Assembly: GCA_014529385.2 (NCBI GenBank)
Contig: CM043971.1
Location: forward strand, 62,015,209-62,079,208
Reading direction: 5' to 3'
DNA from: Adiantum capillus-veneris
Taxonomy: Eukaryota; Streptophyta; Polypodiopsida; Polypodiales; Pteridaceae
DNA: 64,000 nucleotides
Of this stretch, positions 10,310-20,759 are shown piece by piece. The notes under the pieces are model-generated. The model was not told the DNA's origin, did not search any database, and saw only the letters and a program-made list of their open reading frames with translations. Position numbers and translations under genes: made by a program. Position 1 is the first letter of the stretch. Each line of letters begins with the position of its first letter.

Positions 10310-10535
10310 TGCAGTGAGGGTTGCAGGACTGCACACACGGCTTGGAGATGGAGAAGAATCTCAAGGAACACGAAACAAGTGTGTATCACTAAATGTGTGT
10401 ATACAAAATAAGATATCCCTAGAATCATGGGCATATACACAAATCACGGTGAAAAAAAGCTCCTAATGAGGAAAAAAATGCCCCAACGTTCCTAAGTTTG
10501 TTCACACATCTCACTACCATATACATGGCAACGAA
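10310..10535 (-). repeat. Probable 3' LTR of copia C
   Basis: Read on the minus strand it starts near GTTGCCATGTATATGG and ends near CCTGCAACCCT, with the same order of motifs as the C 5' LTR at 36679-36886: GTGTGAACA, a TTTTTCCTCA stretch, and a Cys-rich U5 end. It is diverged, so both borders are approximate. Confidence 0.55.
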
Positions 10536-10797
10536 TCCCACCTAAGAGTGATGTGTGAACACGAGCTAGCATATAGAGTATAGGGAAGTGCCATGCCCTA
10601 TAGACATGATCATCCCACAAAGAGAAGCAAACCCAAATCTTTGCAAAAAGCTTCAAACTTCTCGAAAGGAAATGCCTTTGTGAATAGATCCACAAGGTTT
10701 ATGTCGACACATAAACCAAGCTAATCTCTCCAGCTAAGAGTCACTCCAAGACATAGTGATAATGCACCTCAATGTGTGGCTGTAATAAAATCCTCTT
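10536..10797 (-). pseudogene. copia RNase H C-terminal fragment
   Basis: The minus strand encodes a remnant of the end of copia pol: DLFTKAFPFEKFEAFCKDLGL, matching the DLFTKALS...FCKALGLLPF end seen in copia A and B, followed by the untranslated tail before the LTR. It is broken upstream, near 10797, by a chromovirus LTR fragment. It has no function on its own. Confidence 0.6.
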
Positions 10798-11083
10798 CAC
10801 TTGTCAACTTCCTCTTCATGCTGCCCTCATGGTGTGCTTAAAGCCTAATGGTTGGCCTCTCAAGGGTTTCAATGATAATTTAGCTAATTTATTTAATTGA
10901 TTATGCATTTATCAAGTTCTCTCTCTCAAAGGGGAAAGGGGGACACTTGTCCCCAAGACTAGCATGGTTGCTTGATATGCACTCTGCATGTGGTTGGTTG
11001 GGCTTGAAGGGGTCCAATGAACTTCTAGCATGAGCTACAAGAGGGGGCCGACCAAGGAATCTAGGGGCTAGCTTGGGGGGTAT

Positions 11084-11160
<77 letters not shown>

Positions 11161-11446
11161 CATTGTGTGAAGTGCAAAGTGCAAGAGCTCCATCTCCTTC
11201 TCCAAGCTTGTTGAGAAGTTGAGAGCCTACACAAACACTCTTGGCTATGTAATGCAAATCCAACCAAGATCCAGGCTTTGATGCTTAAGCTTTACATCTT
11301 CTCCATCTTCATTACTATGCTATAATGCTATGCTAAGCAAGAAGAGTGGTGATAAGTGAGGAACTATTTCTTTCTCCTATGAATGTTTCTTCTTCCTCTT
11401 CCCTAAACTCATTCCCCGTTAGCTCTCTCCACCTTTGAAGGTGTTT
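10798..11446 (+). repeat. Chromovirus LTR fragment, plus orientation
   Basis: Reverse complement of the middle of the F-family LTR. Shared landmarks are the CCTCATGGTGTGC motif, GGGGAAAGGGGGACACTTG, and the CCACCTTTGAAGGTGTTTGAG end. It lies in opposite orientation to F, G and H and contains an expanded (CT)n tract. It ends abruptly at a copia fragment, so it is a rearrangement product and not an intact LTR. Confidence 0.7.
11091..11157 (+). repeat. (CT)n microsatellite
   Basis: About 33 uninterrupted CT units inside the F-family LTR fragment. The same LTR position in other copies is short, so this is a local expansion. Confidence 0.95.
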
Positions 11447-11670
11447 GAGGCTACAAGCAGTATTGAACATGTTATTTTGTCATTTTGTGCAAAATTTCTA
11501 TCAGTGCCGTTTCTTGCATCACAGGTCCCTTACATTCCCGCTTTTTTTCTCCTCTTTTTGGGTAGTTTTCACATCAAGTGCATGCATTCATCATGGCCGA
11601 CAACAACACAATTGTGTTAAAGATGTTTGCTTTTGAGGAAAGATTGGATGGGGACACCTATGTGGGCTTA
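11447..11670 (+). pseudogene. copia A leader and gag start, truncated
   Basis: Matches the leader of copia B and E (the CATTTTGTGCAAAATTT segment) and the first codons of their gag: MADNN, then a phase shift, then KMFAFEERLDGD. It stops near 11670 where chromovirus gag begins on the other strand. It probably belongs to the same copia copy as 14606-17185. The DNA between them was replaced by element H and a deletion. Confidence 0.6.
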
Positions 11671-13042
11671 CAAGGAGTCTCACTGCGGGCATTTCTTTTG
11701 GGCAAGAATGATAGCCATGTCCTTGATCCCCACACTTAAAACATTTGTGGTCCTTACAAAAAGCTTCAAGCTCTTCAGAAGAGAGTTTATTTTTACCTTT
11801 GTAAACTCCCTTCTCCTTGGACCAATTGTTGTTGTTGTTGTTGTTGTTGTTGCTAGAATGGCCTTGGGAAGAATTTTGGGCATTATTTTTTCCCTTTGCA
11901 TCACTTTTGTCTTTGCTTTCCATGGGCTTGGCATTCCTTCTAGCCCCTTGTTGGAAATTGATGCGCGAAGCAACCATAGTGTGGTGGATTACTTTGGTGA
12001 TAGAACCAAGCCATTGGGAGTTGACGTACTCTGCCATCTCTTCAGATGATCCCGCATAGAATTGTTGCTTTTGCTCGGTGAAGTCTATCTTTTGAAAGAT
12101 AGTAGCCTTGATATGTAAACACCAAAACTTGTTCACATATTTGTGGATAGACTCATTGGAGAGCAGCTTCAAACTCCGCCTAGTAATCACGTTGTCCTTT
12201 GCATCGCTTGCAAGGAATTGCTTCATGATGGAAACTTGTAGAGTTTTCCATTTCTTTGGGGCTTCGCCGTTGCCATGAAGACTAGCCCACCATCAACGAG
12301 CAAATTTCTAAAAGTGCATAACTACATGGTGTAGCTTGGAGGACTCCGCGAAGCCCTCATCTCTAAAGGTCACATAAAATTGTTGGATGAAGGCCAATAC
12401 TTTGTCAATAGCACCAAAGGTGCCATCATAGGTGAGGAATAAGATACTCTTTTCTTCCTCTTTGAACTTCTTGAGATTTTGGGACCTTCGCCATGCAGGG
12501 TAAGATTTGTGATGTCCTCTCCTCTTGTATTTTCTAAGAGAATAGCTATTGCTTTTGGCGGAAGAGGAGGAAGGTGAAGAAGAAGGAGAAGAGGGTGACC
12601 TCTTTCTTTCCTTTTTCTGCCTTTGTTTCCTCACTTCTCTTTTGGAGTGACAAGGAGAAGGACTATGGGCTGACCATTTCCTCTTGTTGGGAGGAGGTGG
12701 CGACCGTCTAGACCGCCATCTTTGTGGAGTCACGTCTTCAGAAGAACTTAGGGATTCACTTATTTCTCGTTCTTTGGATTCCTCCTCTCTTATAGGAGAG
12801 AGTCTTCTCTTGGGAGTTTCATCAAGAGGCCTCCTAAGCTCTCTTTCCTCTTGGAGATGAAGGGAAATCCCATAAGCACGAAGTTGTTGAGTAACTTCAG
12901 CTTACAAAGCAGGGTTGCCCATAGCTTGCTGCAACCTAGTACCAAGGTAATTAACAAACATGGGGCCATCATCATTAACACCTTCATGTGCAAAATAAAA
13001 GTTATCAATGTTCAATCTACTCTCTTGCTTATTGCTAGCCAT
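11671..13042 (-). pseudogene. H gag, disrupted
   Basis: Chromovirus gag closely related to that of F. It starts at an ATG at 13042, has the Arg/Ser-rich segment (about 12560-12700), a capsid part, an Asn run, and a zinc knuckle CFKCGDQGHGYHSC. It is broken by frame changes near 12770 and 12270 and truncated after the knuckle by the junction with copia. Non-functional. Confidence 0.8.
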
Positions 13043-13448
13043 GCTAATTTAACTTATGTACATATTATTTTGTGCTTATGTACCTTCAAAAACCTTAGTC
13101 GCTACTCTTCTTTACGTTTGAAAATTAGTTCTCAAGCAACCACACCCATGGTTGAGACACTATTGATTGCAAAGACTAGTGGAGAAGGTCTAACATTGCT
13201 CGATTGATTATGGTCCCTGTTGAGCTTGCTCATAGCTCAATAATGGTTAAGCCAATGGCAAGCCCTGAGAGACTCCATTATTAAAACTATAGTTCCCAAT
13301 GGTGTATGTCAAACTAAGTCCTTCTCAACCAAGATAATAGATCCCTGTACCACTTACCCTATGCAATGAATAGGTCCAACCTTTCATGGACAACTTAAGG
13401 ACCTCTCTTCTTAAGCAATAAAAGAGAAACCAATAGCTCTGATATGAA
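13043..13448 (-). other. H leader and decayed primer site
   Basis: Corresponds to 59864-60277 of element F. The primer site beside the LTR is recognisable but mutated (GCTCTGATATGAA on the plus strand instead of GCTCTGATACCAA), consistent with an old copy. Confidence 0.65.
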
Positions 13449-14605
13449 TATAATGGAAATGGCCTATAAACTTTGAGAATAGCGGAATCAAGAGAATTAG
13501 AGTGAGCATTTTCATGAGAGTACTCAAAGGTGGAGAGAGCTAGAGGGGAATGAGGGTAGGAAAGAGGAAGAAGAAGCATTCATAGGAGAAAGAAATAGTT
13601 CCTCACTTAAACATCACTCTTCTTTCTTAGCATAGTAATGAAGATGAAGAAGATGGCAAGCTTAAGCATTGAAGCATGGCTCTTGGTTGGATTTGCATTC
13701 CATAGCCAAGAGTGTTGGTCTAGGCTCTCAACTTCTCAACAAGCTTGGAGAAGGAGATGGAGCTCTTGCACTTTGCCCTTCCCACCATGAGAGTGTGTGT
13801 GTGAGAGAGAGTATACCCCCTAAGCTAGCCCCTAGCTTCCTTGGTTGACCCCCCCTTGTAGCTCATGCTTGAAGATGATCGAACCCCTACAAGCCTAGCC
13901 AATCACATGCAGGGTGCATATCAAGCAGCCATGCTAGCCTTGTGACAAGTGTCCCCCTTTCCCCTTTTAGAGACAGGACTTGATAAATGCTAAATTATCA
14001 TTCAACCCCTTGAGAGGCCAACCAATAGTCTTTAGGCACACCATGAGGGCAACATGAAGAGGAAGTTCATACGTGTCCTTGTTACTTTTTTAGACCAATC
14101 TTGCCTTGTGTGAGGGTATGTGTGTTCTCTCTCATGCTCCTCCAATGAGGGCTTGTCCCCCCCCCCCCCCCCCACGAGTAGGGATCATGTTGACTTTTGG
14201 GAACACCTTGAACCCCTTGAACACCTTAGTCATGGAGCACCTTAGCACCTTAGTCATTAAGCACCTCAAGCACCTTAGTCAGCAAGCACGACAAGCACCT
14301 CAAGCTTGGGCCGGGTTCCCACCTCAAGCACAGCCATAGCTTGCCTAAGTTCAAAGGAATCTTAACACTAACCTTTGGAGGTCTTTAATGAAGCTAACCC
14401 TAAGGTCTTTAAGTTCCATTAGGTAGCCTTGCTCTTTGACAGACCCACTCTCATTTGGACCCCTTTAACCTTGGCCCAGTGTTTAGATAGATGCATAAGC
14501 ACATTTCTATATTCTAACCCTTGTTCCCGTTTATTCTCCCGCATTAAATGATCATTTTAATAGGAGAAAATAATTTGGGTTGGTTAGATGTTAGATTTTA
14601 TGACA
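13449..14605 (-). repeat. 5' LTR of element H
   Basis: Aligns along its length with the F LTRs from the TATAATGG end (TGTAATGG in F) to the TTTTATGACA end. At about 1.16 kb it is shorter than the ~1.65 kb F LTR because of internal deletions. It keeps the C-run (about 14159-14174) and a short version of the AAGCACCTCAAG minisatellite near 14213-14330. Confidence 0.75.
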
Positions 14606-16874
14606 GGAAAAATAGTTCACTGATGGAAATGACATGATGTATGGTCAAAAGTTAAGCTTTGCCGCATTCGTTTTGGCTTGAGGCCATCGTGTGTGCCACT
14701 TATGTATTAAACAGGTGTCCTAAGAATTCTTTGCAATCTATTACTCCATATGAAGCATGGCATGATAGAAAGCCTTCTATTGAGCACATGTGTGTTTTTG
14801 GATGTTTGACATATGCTTTGGTGCCACAAACACAACGCAAAAAATTGGATGATAAGGCTGTCAAATGTATTTTTGTTGGTTATAGTGCTGAAAGAAAAGG
14901 TTATATATAGGTTGTATCACCCACAAACAAAGCATAATCTCATTTCACGGGATGTTGAGTTTGTGGAAGATTCTGTTCAGCCCTTGCTATCATGTACTAG
15001 AGACAGTAATGTAAGCTCACAGGACATTTATGACACTTTCTTGCCTCTTTTCAGTGGGTGAAAGTTCAAACGTAAATTCCTATGAGTCAAATGTATAGCC
15101 TATGGGGGGTTTTGAAAATGTTATAGATCAGCCTATTACTAATGCAGATGTACATGATGTTTTATGAGAAAAGGGCTAAAAATGAGCAAGCTAGAGGTAT
15201 GCAAAAATGGATGGTGCATACATTGCATGATAATAAATTAGATGCACCTTTGTCTAGTCGTACTCCTTCAGGTTCTCGTGATGCATCTTATGCATCAAAT
15301 TGTTATGCTTTGGCTGTGTCTAGCTTACATGATGTTAAAGAACCTCTGTCGTTTGGTGAAGCACAAAATTCAAAGAATTGGATGACTGCCATGCAATCAA
15401 AATATGATGCACTTATAGAAAATGACACATGGACTTTATGTGATTTGCCTCCTAGCAAAAAGGCCATTGGTACAAAGTGGGTTTACAAGTTGAAATGCAA
15501 GCCGAATGGTGAGATTGATCACTGTAAGGCTCGACTTGTTGCAAAGGGTTATGCATGGCAAAAAGGCATAGATTATGAAGAGACTTTTTCTCCCACTTGT
15601 CGTATGACTATTGTGCATTTTCTATGTGCATTGGCAGCTCATTTTTGTTTGGGATGTACATCAATCAAACATTGTTACTGCTTTCTTGAATGGTGACATA
15701 TTTGAGGAAGTTTATGTAACGCAGCCTCATAGTTTTGTCAAGAAAGGACAAGAGGATAAAGTGTGCAAATGTAACAAAGCTTTGTATTGGTTGAAGCAAT
15801 CTCCTCGTGCTTGGTATGAGAAATCTGACACTCATTTGGTCGAACGAGGCTTTTGTAATAGTCCAACAAAAAGCACATTGTATGTAAAGTGTGAGGGTGA
15901 TGTACTTCTCATTGTGGTTCTCTACGTGGATGGTTTGCTGATCACTGGATCAAATGAGAGACATATTGCTGAATTTAAGACTGATTTGAATGCTCTTTCA
16001 AGATGAAAGATTTGGGGTTGTTGCATGATTACTTGGGTATACAGTTTAAGCACTGTGATGGTGGTATTGCCATGTGTCAGAAAAGTTACATAGAGACATT
16101 TCTATGTAAGTTTGGACTTGAAGATTGCAAAGTTATTTCCATTCCCATGAAAATAGGTTTGAAATTGAGTCATCATGATGTTGGTGATCCTGCAGATGTC
16201 ACTCTTTACCAAACTGATGTTGGATGCCTCATTTATGTATGAAACAGGAGGTCGGATATTTAGTTTGCAGTCTCACAAGTCAGTACATTTATGCATAGCT
16301 AGGGTCTAAGCATTGGCAGGTTGTGAAGAGGATTTTTTGCTACTTGAGTGGCACTGTACATCTTGGCTTGTTTTATCCCAAGGGGGGATCATTGCCACTA
16401 GACTTACATGCTTTTTGGACTCAGATTGGGCTGGTTGTTTTGACACACGAGTGTCCACAAGTAGTTTTTGTTTCATGCTTGGAAGCTCATGCATATCATG
16501 TTGAAAAAGAAGAAATCTATTGTGGCCACTTCCAGTTGTGAAGCTTAGTAAAGGGCAGTCTTCACAGCTACGGTTGAGTGTGTATGGCTCAAGCCCCTTA
16601 TGGCTGATTGGGTGTTGGATAGGAAACTACCAACACTATCTACATTGACAGTCAAAGCGCATTGGCAGTTGCGAGAAGCCCAGTTTTTCATGCTCGCTCA
16701 AAGCACATTGAGGTGCATTACCACTATGTCAAGGAGAGGCTCTCAACAGGAGAGATAATCTTGGCATATGTGCCAACACAGGAGAACCTTGCAGATCTTT
16801 TCACAAAGGCATTGTCTCATGAAAAGTTCAAATATTTTTGCAAAGTTTTGGGCTTACTCCCCTTTGTGGACTGA
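14606..16874 (+). pseudogene. copia A pol: integrase end, RT, RNase H (broken)
   Basis: Fragments in shifting frames give the end of integrase (LNRCPKNSLQSITPYEAWHD), copia reverse transcriptase (KAIGTKWVYKLK, then LKQSPRAWYEK) and RNase H, ending in FCKVLGLLPFVD and a stop at 16872-16874. Frameshifts fall near 14910, 15160, 15690, 16005 and 16240. The RT active site reads YVDG where copia B has YVDD, so even without frameshifts this copy would lack one catalytic aspartate. Confidence 0.85.
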
Positions 16875-16955
16875 TCTGATCATGTCCTCATGGCATGGCA
16901 CTTCCCTTTAGTTTATGTGTCAGCTCTCGTTCACTGGATCACTCCAAGGGGGATT

Positions 16956-17185
16956 TGTTACCATATACATGTGGTAGTGATGTGTGTGAACACACTTAGG
17001 ACTGTCGGGGCATTTTTTTCCTCAGTAGGAGGTTTTTTCCCCCCATGTATTGTATATACGCCCATCACTCTAGGGCTAACTTATCTTTCCATTGCACACT
17101 AAGTAATACACTCTCTGTTGTGTGCCTTGAGCTTCCTTTGTCTTCTCCAAGCTGTGTGTGTTTTCCTGCGACCCTAATTCCAACA
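16956..17185 (+). repeat. 3' LTR of copia A
   Basis: 230 bp, starting TGTTACCATATACATG and ending AATTCCAACA. It is the same family as the LTRs of B (226-227 bp) and E (227 bp). No matching 5' LTR remains. Confidence 0.9.
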
Positions 17186-18099
17186 CTACCAATGCACAAT
17201 TGAGATAAACAGTAGTCATACAACAAGTGGGAGCAAAATCTTCTTCATAATCAATGTCCTTTTTTTTAGCATAACCTTTTTCAACAAGCCTTGCTTTGTA
17301 GCAATCAATATTACCATCCGACGTACGTTTTAGATTATAGATGCACTTTGTACCAAACGCCTTCTTGATAGGAGGCAAGTCACGTAAAGACCAAGTATCA
17401 TTCTTCACAAGTGCATCATATCCATCTTGCATGGTAGCCAAGTATTATTCTTCACAAGGCATCATATCCCATCTTACATAGCATCTAATTTTTTGAATTT
17501 TGTATTTTATTAAATGTACGAGGTTCAACCTCTTCACACATGACACACCCAAAGCATAACAATCTAACGTACAAGAAGCATGATGAGAACCCAAATGAGT
17601 ACAAATAGGTAAAGATGCATCCAATTTATTGTCACTCAAAGTAACCATTTTGGCATAAATCTACTTCCTCCTTTTCAATCGTGTCGTCATCAAGTGCATC
17701 ATTTATATGTACATTAGAACTAGGTTGATCTGTGTGACACCACTTGAAACTTGTGTAGACTGAATATTTGTCTCATTTGGAGTTACATTTGTATTCCCAA
17801 CATTGAAAAGAGGCAACAAGGTATCAAAGATATCCCGGTGAGCTTATACGTGTCTCATTAGTACGTGACAACAAGGTTTGAACTGTATCTTCCACAAAAA
17901 CAACATCTTGAGAAGGCAAGATCTGTTTCGATCACGGATGGTATAATATATAGCCCTTGCTTTTAGCATTGTAACCAAGAAAGATGTCTTTGACAGCCTT
18001 ATCATCCAATTTCCTCTGTTGTTGTTGTGGCACTATAGCATAAGCCAAGCAACCATGAACAAGCAAATAACCAATGGATGGCTTCTTATCATGCTATGT
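17186..18099 (-). pseudogene. copia C: integrase end and RT start
   Basis: On the minus strand, a degraded copia polyprotein: SIGYLLVHGCLAYA and RGNWMIRLS-like integrase C-terminal sequence (frames mixed), the acidic linker, then the RT start (ATMQDGYDALVKNDTWSLRDLPP, with ARLVEKGYAKKKDIDYEEDFAPTC). Stops and frameshifts are frequent. It is cut at 17186 by copia A and at 18099 by copia B. Confidence 0.8.
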
Positions 18100-18326
18100 T
18101 GTTACCATATACATGTGGTAGTGATGTGTGTGAACACACTAGGACCACCGGGGCATTTTTTCCCTCTTTAGGAGGTTTTTTCCCCCGTGCATTGTATATA
18201 CGCCCATCACTCTAGGGCTATTGATCTTTCCATTGCACACTAAGTAATACACTCTCTATTGTGTGCCTTGAGCTTCCTTCGTCTTCTCCAAGCTGTGGGA
18301 ATTTCTCTGCAAGCCTAATTCCAACA
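18100..18326 (+). repeat. 5' LTR of copia B
   Basis: 227 bp, TGTTACCATATACATG to AATTCCAACA, directly followed by the methionine tRNA primer site. Confidence 0.93.
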
Positions 18327-18328
18327 AT

Positions 18329-18340
18329 TGGTATCAGAGC
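18329..18340 (+). other. Primer binding site of copia B (tRNA-iMet)
   Basis: TGGTATCAGAGC, two bases after the 5' LTR. This is the usual initiator-methionine tRNA site of plant copia elements. Confidence 0.93.
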
Positions 18341-18435
18341 AGGTCACGTCCTCCCGGGCTTAGTCGCCAGCTGCTCCAGCACACGCCTGCTCACTTTCTC
18401 CGATTTCAGTGAGCTTTGGCAAGCGTTCGCAGGTC

Positions 18436-20536
18436 GCCAAATATTTTGGGAAATCTCGTAGAGCTAGTGAGTGGCATAAAATGGTAACCATCTTTTTGCA
18501 ACATTTGTCAGCCTACTCAACGTCCTCTTCCTCATATGTGTATATATTTTTCTACACTATTAAGTTATCTAGAGTAAATTCCCCCTCTTCGTTTAACCTT
18601 TGTGGCGACACATACATTATACTCTTCCCAAAAAATGTCACCTTAGTCATATATTTATATTACCACCCTTTTCTTTTTTGCTTTGTAAATAGAATAAGCA
18701 TACAATAACCAACTATATACCCCCAAACTTTCTTACCTCTTGTGAATTAGTAGTAGAAAAATAATATATCCATCTTCCATCCCATATAGATAAATTCCCA
18801 TGGAAATCAACTCTCCACTTGTCTTTACCAAAGATTATGGTCCCTCTCTACAAGTCTTCTATGCCCCCTACATAGGTGGCCCAATATCTCTTAAGAATAT
18901 ACATATGGTTTCTCTCGTTTCAAAAAGACTCCAATTGTATATTCTTTTCACAAGCAAATAATATTGGGCCCTCCTCTATTTGTTTAAGCATCATAACCTT
19001 TTGAAAAAGCATGATTCCCCTTGGATGCATACAAGCAAAGGGCCCATACAAGAAGACTTGGAAGCAAAAGGTTCCCTAGCCTAGTGTGGACCTTCCAAAC
19101 CGAATTCCTTGGTGCATGGGCGTGAAGAATAGTCCAAATTCATATCAAACATGTTGAGAAGGTCAATTTTGCCTTTTGAAGCATGTCATTCCGAGCTACA
19201 GGTAAAAAGTTATGGTCAAAATAGTGTAAATCTGTCAGATTCGCAGCAAAAGGGAACTGTAAATCAAGAGGGTGAGATCTTATTTTTCCCCTACTCATCT
19301 TCTAGAAGAGCAATGAGTGTTCAAGGTCACTTGCATGTGATGGTACCAACCTAAAGATGCTTTCTAAATGCCAAGACAGACAAGTTGAGATACCCCGCAG
19401 GAGCCACCCGTAGGGCCTCATGGTGGGGCCCACCTACATTATGCACCCCTATGGAGCCTTCACGGTCTAAAATGATATTTTTTGGTGAATAAATACTCCC
19501 TTTTATGTCCAATATTCAATGAGTGGTCAAAGGACACTTAATTAGGTCTAATCACTTACTCTAATTAAGTGTAGCATAATCCCACTCCTACACAACTATA
19601 AATAGCCCCCCTTGGAGAGACTCAAGGACACACACATATATTTTCAACTTCATGTTGTTTCTTGATCAATAGTAGAGAAAACCCCAACTCTCCCTCTTTC
19701 ACATCCTCCCTCCTAACCCTCCTCTTTGGAGGAAGTGCAACTCTATTCTCCACTCTTTCCATTCTACAATCTCTTACTCCATCAACCCAATAAATCATTT
19801 GTAGCACCTCAATAACTTGTAAATACATCATGATCTCTCTCATGGTTATGTCAATGATCATGAAATCATCTTCAAAACTTTCAAGTGTCGCAATTCGTGA
19901 TGGTTAGCCAGCGTCTGTCCTCCCCTTAAAAGGTGTGCGAGAAATCAAGTAAGTGTTCTATTCTCAATTTACCATTGGTTTGTTTCTCCACACTTATTCA
20001 ATTGGTCTAAAGAAATTTCTCACTCCAACTCTCTTTTGCTTCATTACATATGCATGTGGCTACCTCTCATGGTGATTTTATTTGTGTCACGGCATTGCAT
20101 AGATGGAGATGAGCTCTCTATGCAAAGTGTGTTAGTTTGATGTAAGTGATTCTCTTGTGTGTTTGAGAGGCAAGTCTTGTGCGCATGATTTTTTGATGAG
20201 TGCTTGAGAGAGGAAGAGTTTGGATGTATTATGGGTATTCTTATGGGGAGAAGGTGAATGCTATTCCACAAATTGCATATTTCATTTTGATGCAGGGCAT
20301 TGGGTTGCATAATCGTTGATGGTGTTCAAGTGTCCAAAGTGTATATAGAGTAAGGGGGTTTTCAAAGTGTGTTGCTTGAGTGGGTGAGTGCAAGTGTTAT
20401 TTTGATCGGTTTCCTTCTCCACTCCCAAAAGAAGGTGGTTCCCCAAGTAGTGTGCGTACCTTTTTACGAACATTTTGTGAGGGTAGGCCCATTGGTTTGG
20501 GTTTAGAGGCCCCATTTCAAAAAGCTCGCCCTCACT
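18436..20536. mobile_element. 2.1-kb insertion of unknown class in the copia B leader
   Basis: Comparison with copia E shows that the leader is interrupted here. The bases AGGTC occur on both sides (18431-18435 and 20537-20541) and removing the insert restores a leader of the same length as E. The insert starts GCCAAATATTTTGGG and ends CGCCCTCACT, with no convincing terminal repeats, and has no long ORF. A TATA-like CTATAAATAGCCCC lies near 19596 followed by a possible transcribed region. It may be a non-autonomous element or a captured genomic fragment. Confidence 0.6.
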
Positions 20537-20759
20537 AGGTCTGCTCAGAATTTTGATTTGGGCTCATTTCGGCCTCCGTTTCCACTATAGGCAGTACTGC
20601 ACAGGCTATTTCGTCATTTTGTGCAAAATTTGTTTCAGTGCCGTTTTCTACATAACAGGTGCCTTATAGTCTTCTACGGTTTGTGCTATGTAGCACAAGT
20701 TGTTCCCGTTCCGTTTCTCCTATTTTCGGGCAGTTTTCACATCAGGTGCAGCATCTACC

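Larger units (their letters stand above)
11671..14605 (-). mobile_element. Element H: truncated chromovirus (5' LTR, leader, gag)
   Basis: F-family gypsy remnant keeping only the 5' LTR, leader and most of gag. Its 5' LTR end at 14605 is precise and abuts copia integrase sequence. Its other end is cut inside the gag zinc-knuckle region at 11671. The simplest history is insertion of a full element into copia A followed by a deletion that removed its pol and 3' LTR together with copia gag-protease sequence. Confidence 0.65.
14606..17185 (+). mobile_element. Element A: copia 3' part with 3' LTR
   Basis: Plus-strand copia fragment related to B and E, running from the middle of integrase to the end of the 3' LTR. 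The left border coincides with the H LTR end. The right border (17185) is the exact LTR end AATTCCAACA, followed by antisense copia C sequence, so A probably sits in C. Confidence 0.8.

Noticed and set aside
18460-20544. CTAGTGAG/CTCACTAG inverted pair as ends of a CACTA-like element
   Set aside because: The repeat is only 8 bases, orientation is opposite to CACTA ends, and the AGGTC duplication fits outer borders better.
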